64,000 bases of DNA from Oenanthe sinensis (Eukaryota > Streptophyta > Magnoliopsida > Apiales > Apiaceae), in contig JAPMAC010000197.1 of assembly GCA_028671895.1 (NCBI GenBank), forward strand, positions 997,001 to 1,061,000. The letters run 5' to 3'. Positions within the stretch are counted from its first letter, which is position 1; the number at the start of each line of letters is the position of its first letter. This document shows, piece by piece, positions 1 to 10,268 of the stretch. The notes under the pieces are model-generated. The model ran no database searches. It had not been told where the DNA came from and saw only the letters and a program-made list of their open reading frames with translations. Both the position numbers and the translations under genes were made by a program.

Positions 1-140
1 ATAGTGTGAATAAAGAATTAGAGTTGTGTTACTGTGAGTTCTGTCATTTTATCCTCCTTTGGAAGCCTCAAACATGAAAATGCTAGAACATGTTTTACTT
101 GATTAAAAGCATGGAAGTTTTAACAATCTACCATTTGCAG

Positions 141-224
141 GACCTAAGTATCAAGACAAAGTATCTTGTGTCGTTTACAGTTGGTTATAATCAGAGGCAG
201 AATATTAATGCTGCTGTTAAAAAG
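141..224 (+). CDS. Possible internal exon of a host gene (DUF707-like), fragment
   Basis: An open stretch of 28 codons is preceded by a plant-like splice acceptor (CCATTTGCAG ending at 140) and followed by AAG/GT at 224/225, so it reads as one phase-0 exon. The peptide includes KYLVSFTVGYNQRQNINAAV, which from memory resembles the 'YLV-FTVG-Q--N---VKKF' stretch of plant DUF707 proteins, a plant family of unknown biochemical function. No flanking exon is clear. The sequence TTTTTCAGTTTACTAAGGT occurs twice downstream (about 480 and 533) and could supply an acceptor, but what follows is not convincingly coding. It may be a gene remnant, an edge of a real gene, or sequence captured by the adjacent CACTA element. 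The family call is inference. Confidence 0.4.
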
Positions 225-912
225 GTCGGCCTCTCTATCTCCCTCTTTTTTTAAGCCCCCTCCAAAAAAAATAATTAAAAATAATAATAAATGTATAACA
301 GTACTGCTGTACTGATATAAAAAATAGAATCACTCCTTCTTTTTAAGCATGTGCCTGTTGGAGTTTTCAGAGAACTTCACTATTCTTCTGTTTCATTATG
401 ATAAGGCTATTCATATAAGTGCCCCGAAGTAGACAAAGTGGTGAGTGACTATTAGAATGTTAGCTTGATATTTTTTTCTTTTTCAGTTTACTAAGGTGTT
501 TCTTTCATGTTTATACACTTAACTCAATGACTTTTTCAGTTTACTAAGGTATTTCACACTCTGGTTTGGATCTTCGGAGAGGACTAACATGGCAAATGAC
601 AAAGAGAAGAGAAGATCATGAAGTTCACAAGTAAGGATGATAGCACTTCTACATGAGCAGCCACCAATGACCTTCTTATGTAAATATTAAGATATACATG
701 ATAAGATAAATTCAAAAACTGATTGCAATTTTTTTAGTACATAATTTTGGATTGGATGGATGTGTAGTAGTTGGATTGGATGGATGTAGACAATTGGTAT
801 GCTGCATTAATCAAATTTGGTAGTTTCTTGGTTTGTTTGGTAACTTTTTCTTGCATTAAGCAAAATATCTGTTTTATAGTAGGTTTCAAATTGCTGATTT
901 GTACAGGAAATC
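225..912. other. Non-coding AT-rich stretch, no gene seen
   Basis: No convincing reading frame. It contains a short direct duplication of TTTTTCAGTTTACTAAGGT (near 480 and 533) and a duplicated TTGGATTGGATGGATG (747-762 and 771-786). It could be intron of the possible host gene or interior of the CACTA element whose right end is at 1383. Confidence 0.5.
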
Positions 913-1383
913 AGACATCATTTTATACAGGAAACTGATGTCCAGACAAAGTTATGACATCAGTTTGAAAATAGGAAACTAATGTTAACTTAAAGCTATT
1001 ACATCATTTTGAAACTAAGAAACTGATGTTAACCTAAAGTTATGACATCAGTTTAAAAATAGGAAACTGATGTTAACATAAAGCTATTACATCATTTTGA
1101 AAATAAGAAACTGATGTTAATCTAGAACTATTACATCAGTTTGAAAATAAGAAACTGATGTTAATCTAAAACTATTACATCAGTTTGTAAATAAGAAATT
1201 GATGTTAATGACAATTATAGACATCAGTTTGTTATAAGAAAACGATGTGGTATGTAATCTTACACATCGGTTATAAACTGATGTTAAAAAGCAGGAGCTT
1301 TAACATCGCCCACGAAGACATCGGTTTAAATTTCTACAGACATCAGTTTTTAACTGATGTCTAATCCAGTTTTTCTAGTAGTG
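913..1383. mobile_element. Right terminal region of a CACTA (En/Spm) DNA transposon
   Basis: The sequence ends at 1383 with the complement of CACTACTAGAAAAACTGG, the classic plant CACTA terminal inverted repeat. Inside it lies a dense array of subterminal ACATCAGTTT / AAACTGATGT motifs in both orientations, as expected for transposase-binding subterminal repeats. The last 1384-1386 bases (TCA) would be one copy of a 3-bp target duplication. No matching left terminus is visible, so the element begins outside the window or is truncated. No transposase is seen. Confidence 0.8.
957..1215. repeat. Subterminal tandem repeats of the CACTA element
   Basis: About six diverged copies of a unit of roughly 44 bp, each carrying ACATCAGTTTGAAAATA followed by GAAACTGATGTTAA. 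Each unit is itself a small inverted repeat (ACATCAGTTT ... AAACTGATGT). Confidence 0.8.
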
Positions 1384-1529
1384 TCATGATTCTAAGGACA
1401 TTTATTATGCTAACAAATATATCGCAGTAATTAAAGTCATAATAAATACGTTTATTGAATAATCAAATGACATAAAGGTCTATAAAAAAGAAACATTATA
1501 TTGCCTCTAGGGCACCTACACTAACAAAT
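1384..1529. other. Interior of the Ty3-type element beyond its short gag ORF
   Basis: 146 bases without a reading frame, between the CACTA end and the gag fragment. Probably internal sequence of the element whose 5' LTR is at 1830-2335, interrupted by the CACTA insertion. Confidence 0.4.
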
Positions 1530-1796
1530 CTATGCGTGAGGAGGAGCAGTAGCAATAAAAGGAGATTGAGTTACCTGAGATAGAGGGTTGGATCCATGGA
1601 TGACTTCCTCAGGATTGGTAGAATGAACGATTTCACTGAATGGGCCAAGCCTTTGAGTGCTAGGACCTTGAGTTCCAGCAGGAATAGTGGTGGTTACGGG
1701 AACATCGGTGGTTCGAGTTTCATCAGGAGGAATCACAGCGGTCGGGTCTCTTGTGGTAGGGACGATGTCTCCATCAGCTCTTCGTATTCTTGCCAT
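1530..1796 (-). pseudogene. N-terminal gag fragment of a Ty3/gypsy-type element
   Basis: An 88-codon frame opens with ATG at 1796 just inside an LTR and PBS-like site, the expected place for gag. The start MARIRRADGDIVPTTRDPT, followed by a Thr/Pro-rich stretch, looks like the basic, disordered start of plant Ty3-type gag proteins. No CCHC knuckle or other domain is present. The frame stops after 88 codons, so it is either truncated or belongs to a non-autonomous element. The CACTA end lies 146 bases further on. Confidence 0.5.
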
Positions 1797-1810
1797 GGTT
1801 GATGTTGGTT

Positions 1811-1827
1811 TCCCACAGACGACGCCA
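1811..1827 (-). other. Primer-binding-site-like sequence of the Ty3-type element
   Basis: On the minus strand TGGCGTCGTCTGTGGGA lies two bases inside the LTR. It resembles the TGGCGCCGT-type PBS of plant Tat/Athila-like Ty3 elements and differs from the Met-tRNA PBS of the Copia elements in this window. Confidence 0.55.
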
Positions 1828-1829
1828 AA

Positions 1830-2335
1830 TGTTATGGATTAAAAACTAGGGTATAGTTAATGCGATGTATGTCGGAGCTTAACGAGCTTTAATGGCTGAG
1901 CTTGTGTTTCGTAGCTTTATACTGCCCTCACAAGATGCCTACGTATCTCTGTTATGTTTAGAGAATCAAGCCAAAATGTAGTTATAAGAATGAGGGGTTA
2001 GGCCCGTTATATAGACGTAGAGAGTCTAAGAATTAGAGTAGGTTTGAGAACCTTGGTGGGCAGGCCACCTCTTAGAAGGATTCTGAATCCTTCTTGTGAT
2101 AAAAGTAGTTTCCATGTTGATTAAGGTGTCTTGGGGACTACTCTTTGGAGTAGTTTCCTTGTAGCTGGACATAATTAATTAGCTGTATAATTAGCTAATT
2201 AATTAATTATGAATTTATTTGCTAATTAGGGTTTCAAGTCTCTTTAATTGGGCTTCCCTTTTGGACCAGGCTAGGTCTAATTAATGCCATATTAATTGTG
2301 TCTTTAGGGTTTACTTTTAGCCCATATCAATAACA
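1830..2335 (-). repeat. LTR (5') of a Ty3/gypsy-type element
   Basis: 506 bp bounded by TGTTAT and ATAACA (TG...CA with 6-bp inverted ends). A gag start and PBS-like site lie immediately to the left, so this is the 5' LTR of a minus-strand element. The 3' LTR should lie beyond the left edge. Its right flank 2336-2340 (TAATC) is the predicted target duplication. Confidence 0.7.
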
Positions 2336-2543
2336 TAATCATTTATATTTATGTACAATAATAATTTGTTAAATATACATTAATTTACATAAATACTTAT
2401 AAAAGCTTAATTTAAACAAAAGTACTTATGCTGTAATTGAAATAATTATCTTTTAAGAATATTAATTTAATCTTAAGATAATTTTCCAAAAATTCATAAA
2501 CTCTAGGATTTTATTAATTCAAGTCTCATAAATTCTTTAAATA
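2336..2543 (-). other. SIRE-A post-pol spacer, non-coding
   Basis: Very AT-rich sequence directly downstream of the SIRE-A RNase H stop. It corresponds in position to the pol-to-env spacer of SIRE-B. No motif is recognised. Confidence 0.5.
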
Positions 2544-5500
2544 TTAACATTTAATATTTATGAGCTTAAATAAATTCCTAACAATAAAAAAATAGTCATT
2601 ATTTAACATCCCTAGTTCACTAACCAACTTAGAGAAAGTGGATTCATCAAGTGGTTTCGTGAAGATGTCGGCTATTTGATCTTCTATGTCTACAAAATGT
2701 AACACCACAGTTCCATTCATGACATGCTCTCGGATAAAGTGATACCTTATGTCAATGTGCTTGGTTCGCGAATGTTGTACATGATTGTTAGAAATAGCTA
2801 TAGCACTTGTGTTGTCACAGATAATAGGAATTTTGTTCAACGCAATTCCATAGTCATTTAGCTGATTCCTTATCCATAAGATCTGAGCACAACAGCTACC
2901 TGCCGCAATGTATTCTGCTTCGGCTGTCGAGGTAGACACTGAGTGCTATTTCTTGCTATACCAGGAGATCAATCGTTTTCCTAGAAATTGACAGCTTCCA
3001 GAAGTACTTTTCCTGTCCATCTTACACCCTGCATAATCTGAGTCTGTATAGCCTATTAGGTCAAAATCTGTATCTTTAAGGCACCAAATTCCAAGATTTG
3101 GTGTACCCTTCAGATATCTAAAAATTCGTTTAATGGCTATAATATGAGATTCCCTAGGGTCAGATTGAAACCTTGCACATAAGCATGTTGCAAACATTAT
3201 ATCGTGTCTACTAGCAGTTAGATATAATAACGAGCCTATCATACCTCTGTAGCTTGTGATGTCAACTTTCTTACCAGTTTCATCTTTGTCAAGCTTGGTG
3301 GCTGTTGGCATTGAGGTTTTTGCCGGTGAAGAATCTTCTAGACTGTATTTTCTCAGAAGATCCCTTACGTACTTTGATTGGCAAATAAAAATCCCATCTT
3401 CCTTTTGCTTTACTTGTAATCCAAAGAATAATGATAGCTCACCCATCATACTCATTTCATACCTGCTCTGCATTAACTTAGCAAATCTTTTGCACAAGTT
3501 TTCGTTAGTAGAACCAAATATAATATCGTCAACATAAACTTGGACAAATATCATATCTTTTTCATGCAGTTTGTAAAAGAGATTTTTATCTATGACACCT
3601 TTAATGAAATTATTTTCAAGTAAAAACACAGAGAGAGTGTCATACCATGTCCTTGGTGCTTGCTTGAGTCCATAGAGAGCTTTGAATAGGAAATACACAA
3701 AGTCAGAAAACTTTGGATTTTCAAAGCCAGGGGGCTGTTCCACATATACTTCCTCTTCTAACTTTCCATTCAGAAATGCACTCTTCACATCCATTTGAAA
3801 AACTTTAAACTTGGAATGTGCTGCGAATGCCAGAAATATCCTGATGGCTTCAAGTCTTGCAACTGGTGCGTAGGTCTTGTCATAATCAATTCCCTCTTCC
3901 TGGGAGTAACCCTTTGCAACCAGTCTGGCTTTGTTCCTTGTAACAATGCCATCACCATCTAACTTGTTCATGTATACCCATTTAGTACCAATAACGGATC
4001 TATCTTTAGGCCTGGGTACCAGTGTCCAAACTTCTTGTCTCTCGAACTGATTGAGCTCTTCTTGCATGGCAAGAACCCAATCTGGATCAATTAATGCATC
4101 TTCAATCTTCTTTGGTTCTTCTTGAGACAGAAAAACTGAAAATAAACATTCATTTGAAGTTGCACTTCTGGTTCTAACTCCAACATCTGGATCACCTATG
4201 ATCAATTCAAAAGGATGATCAATGCTCCATATTCTTTCCCTGGGTAGGTTTGATCTTGATGATTCGCCTCGAAATTCATTGTGATGATGTGTTCTACCAG
4301 TTGATCCTTTATCTCCCCCTGAGTTGCTGCCAGGATGACTTGTTGATCCACCACTGGTATTAGTAGAATTGCTAGTGTTATCATTGTTTTCACCACTATT
4401 ACCTGGATCATCATTATTATTGTCATCATCAATTCCTGTTGCAACCTCAGTTTCTTCTTCGTCATCAGAATGTGAGTCAGGATAATTATCAAATTTTAAT
4501 GACTCAGAAGAATCTTCAGTTTGGATACTTGGGAGTTTGTCGTTAACAAAAGTAACATTGACACTTTCTTTTACTTGATGTTGATCAATTATGTACACCC
4601 TATATGCTCTTCTTGAATATCCGACAAAGATAGCTTCATGTGCATTGGCCTCGAACTTGCCATGATGTTCATCTCCATCCTTTAGCACATAACATTTAGT
4701 TCCAAATACATGAAAGTAGTTTAGAGTTGGTTTCTTGCCAGCCATTAATTCTTAGGGAGTCTTCATATGATCTTTGTTGATCAGAGTTCGATTCTGAGTA
4801 TAACAAGCTGTATTTACTACCTCAGCCCAGAAGTAGATAGGTAACCTTGATTCACTTAGCATAGTTCTTGCAGCTTCAATCAGGGTTCTATTTTTCCTTT
4901 CTACAACTCCATTTTGTTGCGGAGTTCTTGGCGCTGAATATTATCTTGTTATCCCCTTGTCTGAGCAGAATCTAATCAGAACTTCATTTCTGAATTCTGT
5001 TCCATTATCTGATCTGATTGCTCGGATAGGTAACTTTGAATCTAACTCAATTAGCTTTATATTATCAATCACTAAATGTGGAGTTTCATCCTTAGAGTTC
5101 AAGAATAAAACCCACGTATACTTTGTGAAGTCATCCACAATCACTAAGGCGTATTTCTTTCCTAACATAGACAATATATTTACTGGACCAAATAAATCCA
5201 TGTGTAGGAGTTGAAGTGGTTCAGTGATGATTGAAGTGTTCGTGCCTCTGTGACTTGCTTTCTTCGACTTCCCTTTCTGACAAGCCTCACACAAACCTTC
5301 TTGTGTAAATTCCATCGGAGGCAGTTCTCTCACCAAATCCCTCTTGACTAAAGAGTTCATTGTTTTAAAGTTTAGATGTGAGAGTTTCTTTTTCCCTAGC
5401 CAGCTTTCTTCTGATGAAGCCTTTGAATAAAAACAGTTTGCTTAATCTTCAGTTCCTGAGTTGAGATCAGCTACGTACAAGTTTCCTTTTCTTACCCCAC

Positions 5501-5825
5501 GTAAGGCCGGTTTGTCATCTTTAGAATGAGCTATTAAGCATTTCTCCTTGATAAAGTTTACTTTGTACCCTTTATCACAAAATTAACTGACGCTGAGTAG
5601 ATTGTGCTTAAGTCCTTCCACTAAAGAGACATTTTCAATGACAACATTTCTAGTATTTAACTTGCCATATCCCGTAGTCATTCCTTTACTGTTATCTCCA
5701 AAGGTGACGATTGGGCCGGCTCTTTCAACCACGTTTGATAGCAGGGCTCTATCTCCGGTCATATGCCTTGAAGATCCACTGTCCAGGATCCATATAACTC
5801 GGTTTACCTGTTTAACTCCCTGCAC
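2544..5825 (-). pseudogene. pol: SIRE-A pol (PR-IN-RT-RNaseH), decayed
   Basis: Order in the sense direction: aspartic protease (ILDSGSSRHMTGD near 5790-5750); integrase zinc-binding remnant (LCEACQKGKSKKASHR) and core (LLHMDLFGPVN, SDNGTEF) at 5360-4941; RT with KSAFLNG and YVDDIIFGS inside a 599-codon frame (4745-2946); and RNase H with STAEAEYIAAGS, CDNTSA and DIFTKPL (2939-2544). The breaks are small: an in-frame TAA at 4941-4943 where SIRE-B has CAA, a stop just before 4745, and TAG at 2946-2948 where SIRE-B has CAG, splitting RT from RNase H. The segment 5580-5361 has further frame damage. It would have made the enzymes for cDNA synthesis and integration. It cannot now yield a full polyprotein. 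Confidence 0.9.
5818..5824 (-). other. gag-pol junction TGCAGGG of SIRE-A
   Basis: The sense strand reads TGCAGGG 13 bases after the gag stop codon, just before the protease. The same heptamer occupies the same place in SIRE-B, C, E and F. In SIRE-A, unlike the others, gag and protease are in the same frame, separated only by the stop. Confidence 0.6.
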
Positions 5826-5837
5826 ATACCAAATGGA

Positions 5838-8277
5838 TTAATTCGTCTTTGGAGCCCAAAATTGATTGGGCCCGGCATACTTAAAGAATTGACCTTTGTC
5901 TGCTTTGACAACAAATCCTTTTCGAATAACAGTATCATCTTCCTTGACTGTTCATACCTTCCTATACACAGTCTTAACAACTTTCTGTTTAGACTTAGGA
6001 ATATATTCTTCCTTCTTAGCAGGTGAAGGAGTTGCAGTCTTGGATTTAGCAAATTTATTATTGATGCATTTTCTAGGTGTCATGTTATCTTTCTTAGCTA
6101 TCATGCGTTTAAAATAAGTAGTCATAGCATTAAAAGCACATAACATACAATTCAATATACCACAAGGTTTATGGAAAGCATCAATAATATGCATGTTATT
6201 CAAAACAGTAGGTGACTTAACAGATTCTAATTCAATTTTATCAGCAGATTTGAAGTTTTCAGAAGAATGAAATTTGTTGTTACTATCCTTACTGTTTACA
6301 AAAGTGTTTGGTCTGTTCATTTTATTCTTTAAGTCTTTTGCACCTATACCAGGATTGGGCGTCTTAGAAGTTCCCTCATCTTTCACTGGTGTCTCTGGTG
6401 CACTCTTCTCTTTCTGGACATTAACTCTTTTTATGTCCTTTACCTGTTCTCCTCTCTTCTTCTCTTCCTCGAGATCCTCTAACTGCATTTCATATGCAAT
6501 CAGTATGGAGCTCTCAAGGATGGGTTCAGCTATCGGTGTTATGAAGAGAGGTTTCAGTGTGTCTTTAACAACATGTGGGATCCCCCTTTCTTCAGCACTT
6601 TTTCTGAAAGGAGTTATGTTGCTTGGCTTTCCTACAGATTTATTGTAGTCGAAGCCTATTCCAACTTTACGACTTATTTCTTGTTGGTCAATTAGGTTCT
6701 TTACAATATACGAGGAATTCTTATATGCAAGACACTTTTTCTTTTCTTCTTCTATCTGGTTTCTGAGATTGGTTTCAACTAAAACATGACAGCTGACTTT
6801 ACTGACTTGAACAGCTAAGTCCTCAATCAACTTGACAGTCAACTTGTCATTATTTCTTTTTAACTGCTTAAGAACTTCAGTTTCATCAATTAAGTCATTG
6901 ATTTTGAGTCTGAGTTTCTTAACCTTATCTCTTTCGCCATCTAGTTCTTTTCCTAGCAAAGCAAACATTTTAGGGCAAAAAAGATTTACCTCTATTCCTC
7001 CTTGACGGGTGGGAGATAGTGATTCCTCGGATGAAGCCATAAGAGCAAGATTTCCCAGATCTTCCTCATCATCATTATCTTAGTCATTCCAGCTTTTGCC
7101 TTCTGCTAGATAGGACTTTCCATGATGCTTTTTCATGAGCGCATCATACTTCTCCTTGAGCTCTTCGTAAGACTCTCTCTTTTTCCCTTGCTTAGGCTTT
7201 TTTCATTCAGTTACGAAGTGGCCTAGCTCATTACAGTTGAAGCAACGAAACTTGCTTCTATCAACAAAGCCGGTCTTGTAGCCGCTCTTTGATACTACTG
7301 TCGAAGAACCTCCTTTTTGGAATCTTCCAAAATTAGGCATTACTCTGTAGGAGGAGTTTCTTCGGAATCTCATATTGCCAAACCTCTTGGCAACCATTTC
7401 CAGAGATTCATCTTCCAGCTGATCTAGTTCTTTCAGCGAGTAGAACTCACCATCTTCTTGTTTATCAGAAGTATGTCCAAATTCTGGAATCACATACTCT
7501 GTTGAAATGTTAGAAGGTGCAACTGCCTTCAGTTCTTCTTTTTCTAGTACTTCTATCATTAATGCTTTGGAGGAGCTCGGTACCTTACCTCTCCCATACA
7601 TCTCTCTGGTTTGAATCTGTTCCAATTCATAAGTCTTTAGCACTCAGTAGAGTCTTTCTAGGGTTATCTCTTTCATATCTCTAGACTCCCGGATAGCTGC
7701 GATCCTGTGTTCCAAGTGCTCGGGTAAGGTCAGCAGAAACTTCATGTTCACCTCCTGATTCTGATAAAACCTTTCCATTCATATTAAGCTCATTTATCAG
7801 TTTGTTTAGTCTCTGAAATACCTCAGAGATACCCTCACTAGGGTTGGATCTAAACTTCTCATATTGGGAGGTCAGGATTTCTAGTCTATTCTCTTTTACT
7901 TCCTCAGTCCCCTCATTGATAATCTCTATTGTTTCCCAGATCTGTTTTGATTTCTTGCAGTTGACTACATGATTGTACATGACGTAGTCTAGAAATTTAA
8001 TTAGTATTAATTTGAGGTTGTTGTCCAGGGACACAGCTTCTGCTTCCTCATCTGTATAGTCTGCTGGACTTTTCAGAAACTGTCTGTGGGGGATTACGAC
8101 TCTATCTACTTCATGTTTGAGAATAACAGATATAGGGGCCTCACCACCTTTGGCCAGTACTAATGCGTACTTGGGATTGGCAATCCCAATAAACAGTAAC
8201 ATTTTGTGTTTCCACAATTTGTAGTGCTCTCTGTCGAATTGTGAAATTTTGATGCTCGTTACCTTTTGTGTACTCAT
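5838..8277 (-). pseudogene. gag: SIRE-A gag, decayed
   Basis: The gag begins at ATG 8277 (MSTQKVTSIKISQFDREHY) and matches SIRE-B gag in layout: an N-terminal capsid-like region (8277-7681), a CCHC knuckle (FRCFNCNELGHFVTE, near 7245-7203), a long Glu/Lys-rich coiled-coil region (7040-5952) and a C-terminal WAPK tail ending in TAA at 5838-5840. Frameshifts near 7680 and 7640-7650 and several stops break it. One stop (TGA) replaces the last Cys of the zinc knuckle. Gag would package the element RNA. The length is typical of the long Sirevirus gag and well above that of ordinary Copia gag. Confidence 0.85.
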
Positions 8278-8469
8278 CTTTAAATAAGATTAAAAATTAA
8301 GTGTTTCAAAAAAAATATTTTAATTTTTGACTTAAAACAATTTTTTTGATCAAAATAATTAAAAAAAAATTATTTCAAATAAAAAATTATTTCGAATTAA
8401 AAACAATTTTTGAGATCTGTATGAGTTGCGGAATATTTGGTTCGGATCTGATATTAAAAATATCAACCA

Positions 8470-8481
8470 GCTCTGATGCCA
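8470..8481 (-). other. PBS of SIRE-A
   Basis: The minus strand TGGCATCAGAGC matches the 3' end complement of initiator Met-tRNA (TGGTATCAGAGC) with one mismatch, two bases from the LTR. Confidence 0.85.
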
Positions 8482-8483
8482 AT

Positions 8484-9781
8484 TGTTGGTCCCTGATATT
8501 GTAGAAGGGGGGTTGAATACAATATCTTAATTTAATCGCAGAATATTGGATTTAAAAATATTACTTTAATTTCTCGTGAAATACTGTTCAAGTAGAAGAT
8601 ATAAATTTTAACTTGATAAGTATTACAAAATTAATATGATCAAAGTGAATATAATTGATTATATGTTCTAGAACGATTTCGACATGAATTGTTCAGGTTT
8701 AACAATTATATTCCAAACTAAACACAGAAATCTGTGAATATTACAATACATACAAATTTCTGAATTTGAATGTTTGAACGATTCTGAATAGTGAAACCCT
8801 GACCTCATATTTATAGAGGTTGAAAAAGGCTTAGCATGACCTTTATCATAATGACTTAATTTAACAAATTTAACACATGTATAACTTAGAAAAAGAGTGT
8901 GCATGACATATTAATTCGGTATGACTCACTAAAATTTGGTATGACTTATTTTTAAAGTCATATTCAAATTTTTTTAATTAAATAAATATGTATTACTTAT
9001 TTAATAAAAGAAATCGGTATGACTTTCTCTTTTGCTCTCGGTATGACTGATATAATATTGAGAAATATATATTTCGGTATGACTTATTCTAAGTCATTCG
9101 ATATGACTTAACTTAAGTCATTCGAAATATATATATATAAGTCATATTAAGCCATTTCTTTTATAATTAATTAATTCTACTTAAATTAATTAAATAATTT
9201 ATAAATTAAATTCAACTTGAATTAATTTAATTAAATAAATTAAATAATGAACTTACTTTGATTGTAGAATTAAAAATACTATAGATATGTTTAATCTGCA
9301 GTCAGCTTTGAAATCTTCCCGTCTTTTCTTTGTCTTCTGTTCTTGAAACCACTTGAGCTAAATGAAGAATAAATATTATTTTAGTTGACACACAAATGTA
9401 CTGTCTGGTTCATTTGTGTCATACTAATAAATATTCTCCATTAATTAATACTTTAAGTTGAGGCCTTCTGTCATTCTTCTGCTTCACTGTCTTTGTTCTT
9501 CTTCTGGAATCTTTCTGTAGTAATCAAAATGAAATCTGTTATATCTTCTGAACACTTTTGATAACATTACCTTTTTTTTCCACTGACGCTTGAACATGTT
9601 AATGAACTTCTTCAGTGTTGAGTAGCAATCCCATCAAAATACTTCTGATATTTAGATCCCTTGTGATTAGTTGACTGTCTCTGTCTTGATTCCAGTTTGA
9701 TATCTATTATTTACCACTATTTCCAGATTGAGTTGAGTTGTCATCTAATTATTACAAATAGGCCTAGTCATATGCCTTTCA
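8484..9781 (-). repeat. 5' LTR of SIRE-A (1298 bp)
   Basis: Bounded by TGTTGG on the left and GCCTTTCA on the right (plus strand), the same termini as the SIRE-B LTR. Between about 8800 and 9150 the motif CGGTATGACTTA and its complement recur some ten times, including head-to-head pairs such as ATGACTTA...TAAGTCAT. The LTR carries promoter and polyadenylation signals in the family; I did not pinpoint them. Confidence 0.85.
8495..8526 (-). promoter_or_regulatory. C-loop hairpin at the LTR 3' end, SIRE-A
   Basis: Perfect 9-bp inverted repeat GATATTGTA (8495-8503) / TACAATATC (8518-8526). The loop reads TTCAACCCCCCTTC on the sense strand. It sits 11 bases from the LTR 3' end, upstream of the PBS. 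Confidence 0.8.
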
Positions 9782-10268
9782 GCAGCAAAAGTGTAGTTTT
9801 GGAAGGTTTGTCATTTGGATGCCATTGAGACAATAAAGATGTGCAAGTTTGAGCAATTAGGGTTTATGTGAAACGAGAGAGCAAATGAAGAATAATAGAT
9901 ACATATGAATAACTCAAAGTGACATTAAGAATTAAAATGTGCCCTTGCATTTGCATATAACCTGAAGTGGGACACATGGCAAAAACTGATTTGAAGAGAA
10001 ATTATTAGAACAAGTCTCAAAATACAACAAGTGTGTGTGTATCTGTGTAATGATATGAACCGTCTTTTGTGAGATACACGCGCCCTACTACAAGTCCAAT
10101 CAGAGAATAGTAATTATGATGTCACAAAATGAAATATAATGTCATAAATATGATCTCAGAGTTTAACACTTAATCAGAGTTTACCAAGCATGAAATCAGA
10201 GTTTATATAAGTCAGAGTTTAGAAGTTACTGTCAGAGTTTACCACATACTCTGATTGACTGCTACTTG
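9782..10268. other. Non-coding; probable 3' untranslated part of SIRE-E
   Basis: No gene. From about 10150 it carries repeated TCAGAGTTTA, the motif typical of SIRE-E, so at least that part is SIRE-E downstream of RNase H. The first 350 bases are unassigned. No SIRE-E 3' LTR is present; it may lie to the left of SIRE-A if SIRE-A inserted here. Confidence 0.5.

Larger units (their letters stand above)
2336..9781 (-). mobile_element. SIRE-A: Sirevirus-like Copia element, 3' end missing
   Basis: A minus-strand Copia element. The 5' LTR is 8484-9781, then PBS, a long gag (8277 to 5838) and PR-IN-RT-RNaseH (5825 to 2544). RT and gag are clearly related to SIRE-B. The 3' LTR and any env-like ORF are absent: about 200 bases after RNase H the sequence runs into the Ty3-type LTR. 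The simplest reading is that the Ty3-type element inserted into the 3' part of SIRE-A and the rest lies left of the window. All genes are broken. Confidence 0.85.

Noticed and set aside
240..300. Poly-T / poly-A stretches as a retroposed gene tail
   Set aside because: Low-complexity AT runs without flanking duplication or adjacent coding sequence.
9782..10140. 3' LTR of SIRE-E
   Set aside because: No match to the 5' LTR (58609-59135) start TGTTTGCCC or its hairpin. Left unassigned.
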